Source: an uncultured Ruminococcus sp. (GTDB taxonomy: Bacteria; Bacillota; Clostridia; Oscillospirales; Ruminococcaceae). From it: a stretch of DNA of 13,726 bases. The DNA is taken from assembly GCF_946187255.1 (NCBI RefSeq), contig NZ_CAMHRZ010000069.1, positions 1 to 13,726 of the forward strand, given 5' to 3'. A model generated the notes under the pieces. That model was given only the letters and a program-made list of their open reading frames with translations, was not told where the DNA came from and ran no database searches. How positions within the stretch are numbered: the stretch's first letter is position 1; each line of letters opens with the position of its first letter. Below are positions 12,959 to 13,726 of this stretch, one piece after another. Position numbers and translations under genes: made by a program.

Positions 12959-12961
12959 CTA

Positions 12962-13726
12962 TCAGTCTCCGAGAAGCTCGATATCTACGGGCGCGAATTC
13001 CTCAAAATTGTCGTCTGCCGAAGCATCTGCTATATCATCGTCACTGTCATCAGCAGCAACGCCCGCACCTGCATTAGCCTTTTCCTCTAGCTTGGACTTC
13101 TTATCCTTTTTCAGTGAAGCCTCAGCCAGCAGTGCCAGATTTGCTTCCTTGATCTGTGCCTCTATCTCGCCCATTATATCAGGGTGATCCAGCAGGAACT
13201 GCTTGGAATTATCTCTGCCCTGACCCAGCTTGACATCATTGTAGCTGAACCATGCGCCGCCCTTCTTGGCAATGCCCAGATCGACTGCCGCGTCAAGTAC
13301 TTCGCCCACACGGGAAACGCCCTTGCCGTACATGATATCAAACTCGCACTCCTTGAACGGAGGTGCCACCTTGTTCTTTACCACCTTGCAGCGTGTGCGG
13401 TTGCCCACTACCTCGCCGCCGTCCTTCAGCTGCTCGCCGCGCCTTACTTCGATACGCACCGAAGCGTAGAACTTCAGCGCTCTTCCGCCGGGAGTAGTCT
13501 CAGGATTGCCGTACATAACGCCGATCTTTTCACGCACCTGATTGATGAATACACAAGCGGTATTGGATTTGGATATAACACCTGTCAGCTTTCTCATAGC
13601 CTGTGACATAAGTCTTGCCAGCTGACCCACATGGGTGTCGCCCATCTCGCCGTCGATCTCAGCCTTTGTTACCATTGCCGCAACGGAGTCGATAACGATA
13701 CAGTCAACAGCGCCCGATCTTGCCAG
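12962..13726 (-). CDS. recA: RecA recombinase (partial, N-terminus outside the window)
   Basis: 254 C-terminal residues of the ATP-dependent strand-exchange protein, which also drives LexA self-cleavage in the SOS response. Visible are the Walker B strand CIVIDSVAA at the right edge, loop L1 around GEMGDTHVG, FINQVREKIGV, and loop L2 with YGNPETTPGGRALKFYASVR, the form typical of Firmicutes. The C-terminal domain (about the last 75 residues) ends in a long Asp/Glu-rich tail, DDSDDDIADASADDNFEEF, longer than in many relatives; such tails restrain DNA binding in known RecA proteins. After the L1 motif the residues are GQLAR rather than the more usual GLQAR. The Walker A site, start, promoter and any LexA box lie off the right edge. 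It is the first visible gene of the recA-recX operon. Confidence 0.96.
   Translation of the reverse strand: MARSGAVDCIVIDSVAAMVTKAEIDGEMGDTHVGQLARLMSQAMRKLTGVISKSNTACVFINQVREKIGVMYGNPETTPGGRALKFYASVRIEVRRGEQLKDGGEVVGNRTRCKVVKNKVAPPFKECEFDIMYGKGVSRVGEVLDAAVDLGIAKKGGAWFSYNDVKLGQGRDNSKQFLLDHPDIMGEIEAQIKEANLALLAEASLKKDKKSKLEEKANAGAGVAADDSDDDIADASADDNFEEFAPVDIELLGD

Overview
The window looks like chromosomal DNA of an anaerobic Firmicute of the Ruminococcus type (Oscillospiraceae). This is inferred, not tested. The grounds are: moderate G+C with AT-rich intergenic regions, GGAGG-type ribosome binding sites, near-consensus sigma-A promoters with 17-bp spacers, a RecA of Firmicute type, many lipoprotein signals, and a giant ligand-sensor/HD-GYP protein of a kind I associate with rumen and gut ruminococci.

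Layout, left to right. (1) 1-230: 3' end of a gene entering from the left, possibly a solute-binding protein. (2) 286-800: a zone of decayed genes, with a C-terminal scrap of an XRE-type regulator read into a terminator and a short lipoprotein that looks truncated and frameshifted. (3) 880-2610, minus strand: a PfkB-family kinase with changed substrate-pocket residues and, upstream of it, a nucleoside phosphorylase. Each has its own consensus promoter, and together they suggest nucleoside salvage. (4) 2862-3674, plus strand: an acidic lipoprotein with a pentapeptide repeat, divergent from the phosphorylase. (5) 3826-5136, minus strand: a cytoplasmic GH13 alpha-glucanase; back-to-back hairpins separate it from the lipoprotein gene. 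(6) 5213-5709: a long intergenic region with a strong promoter inside nested inverted repeats and a leader hairpin. (7) 5710-9792: a 1360-residue membrane protein with an extracellular beta-propeller sensor, a Y_Y_Y-like domain, one membrane segment, an intact HD-GYP domain (predicted cyclic-di-GMP phosphodiesterase) and a C-terminal pair of beta-rich modules. (8) 9830-10414, minus strand: an HTH regulator fused to a desulfoferrodoxin-like domain with altered metal ligands, with a palindrome over its own -35 box. (9) 10490-11143: about 650 bp without a credible gene but full of inverted repeats, either a structured RNA or a dispersed repeat. (10) 11192-11863: a cytosolic papain/C39-like protein of unknown role. 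(11) 11916-13726, minus strand: recA (partial), recX and a TTG-initiated small gene, packed with 2-3 nt gaps and clearly one operon.

Most of the window is ordinary chromosome. The items most worth a second look are the HTH-desulfoferrodoxin fusion, the HD-GYP protein's cytoplasmic C-terminal modules, the structured spacer at 10490-11143, the divergent PfkB kinase next to a nucleoside phosphorylase, and the extra gene coupled to recA-recX. No CRISPR array, tRNA, rRNA, integrase or transposase was seen.
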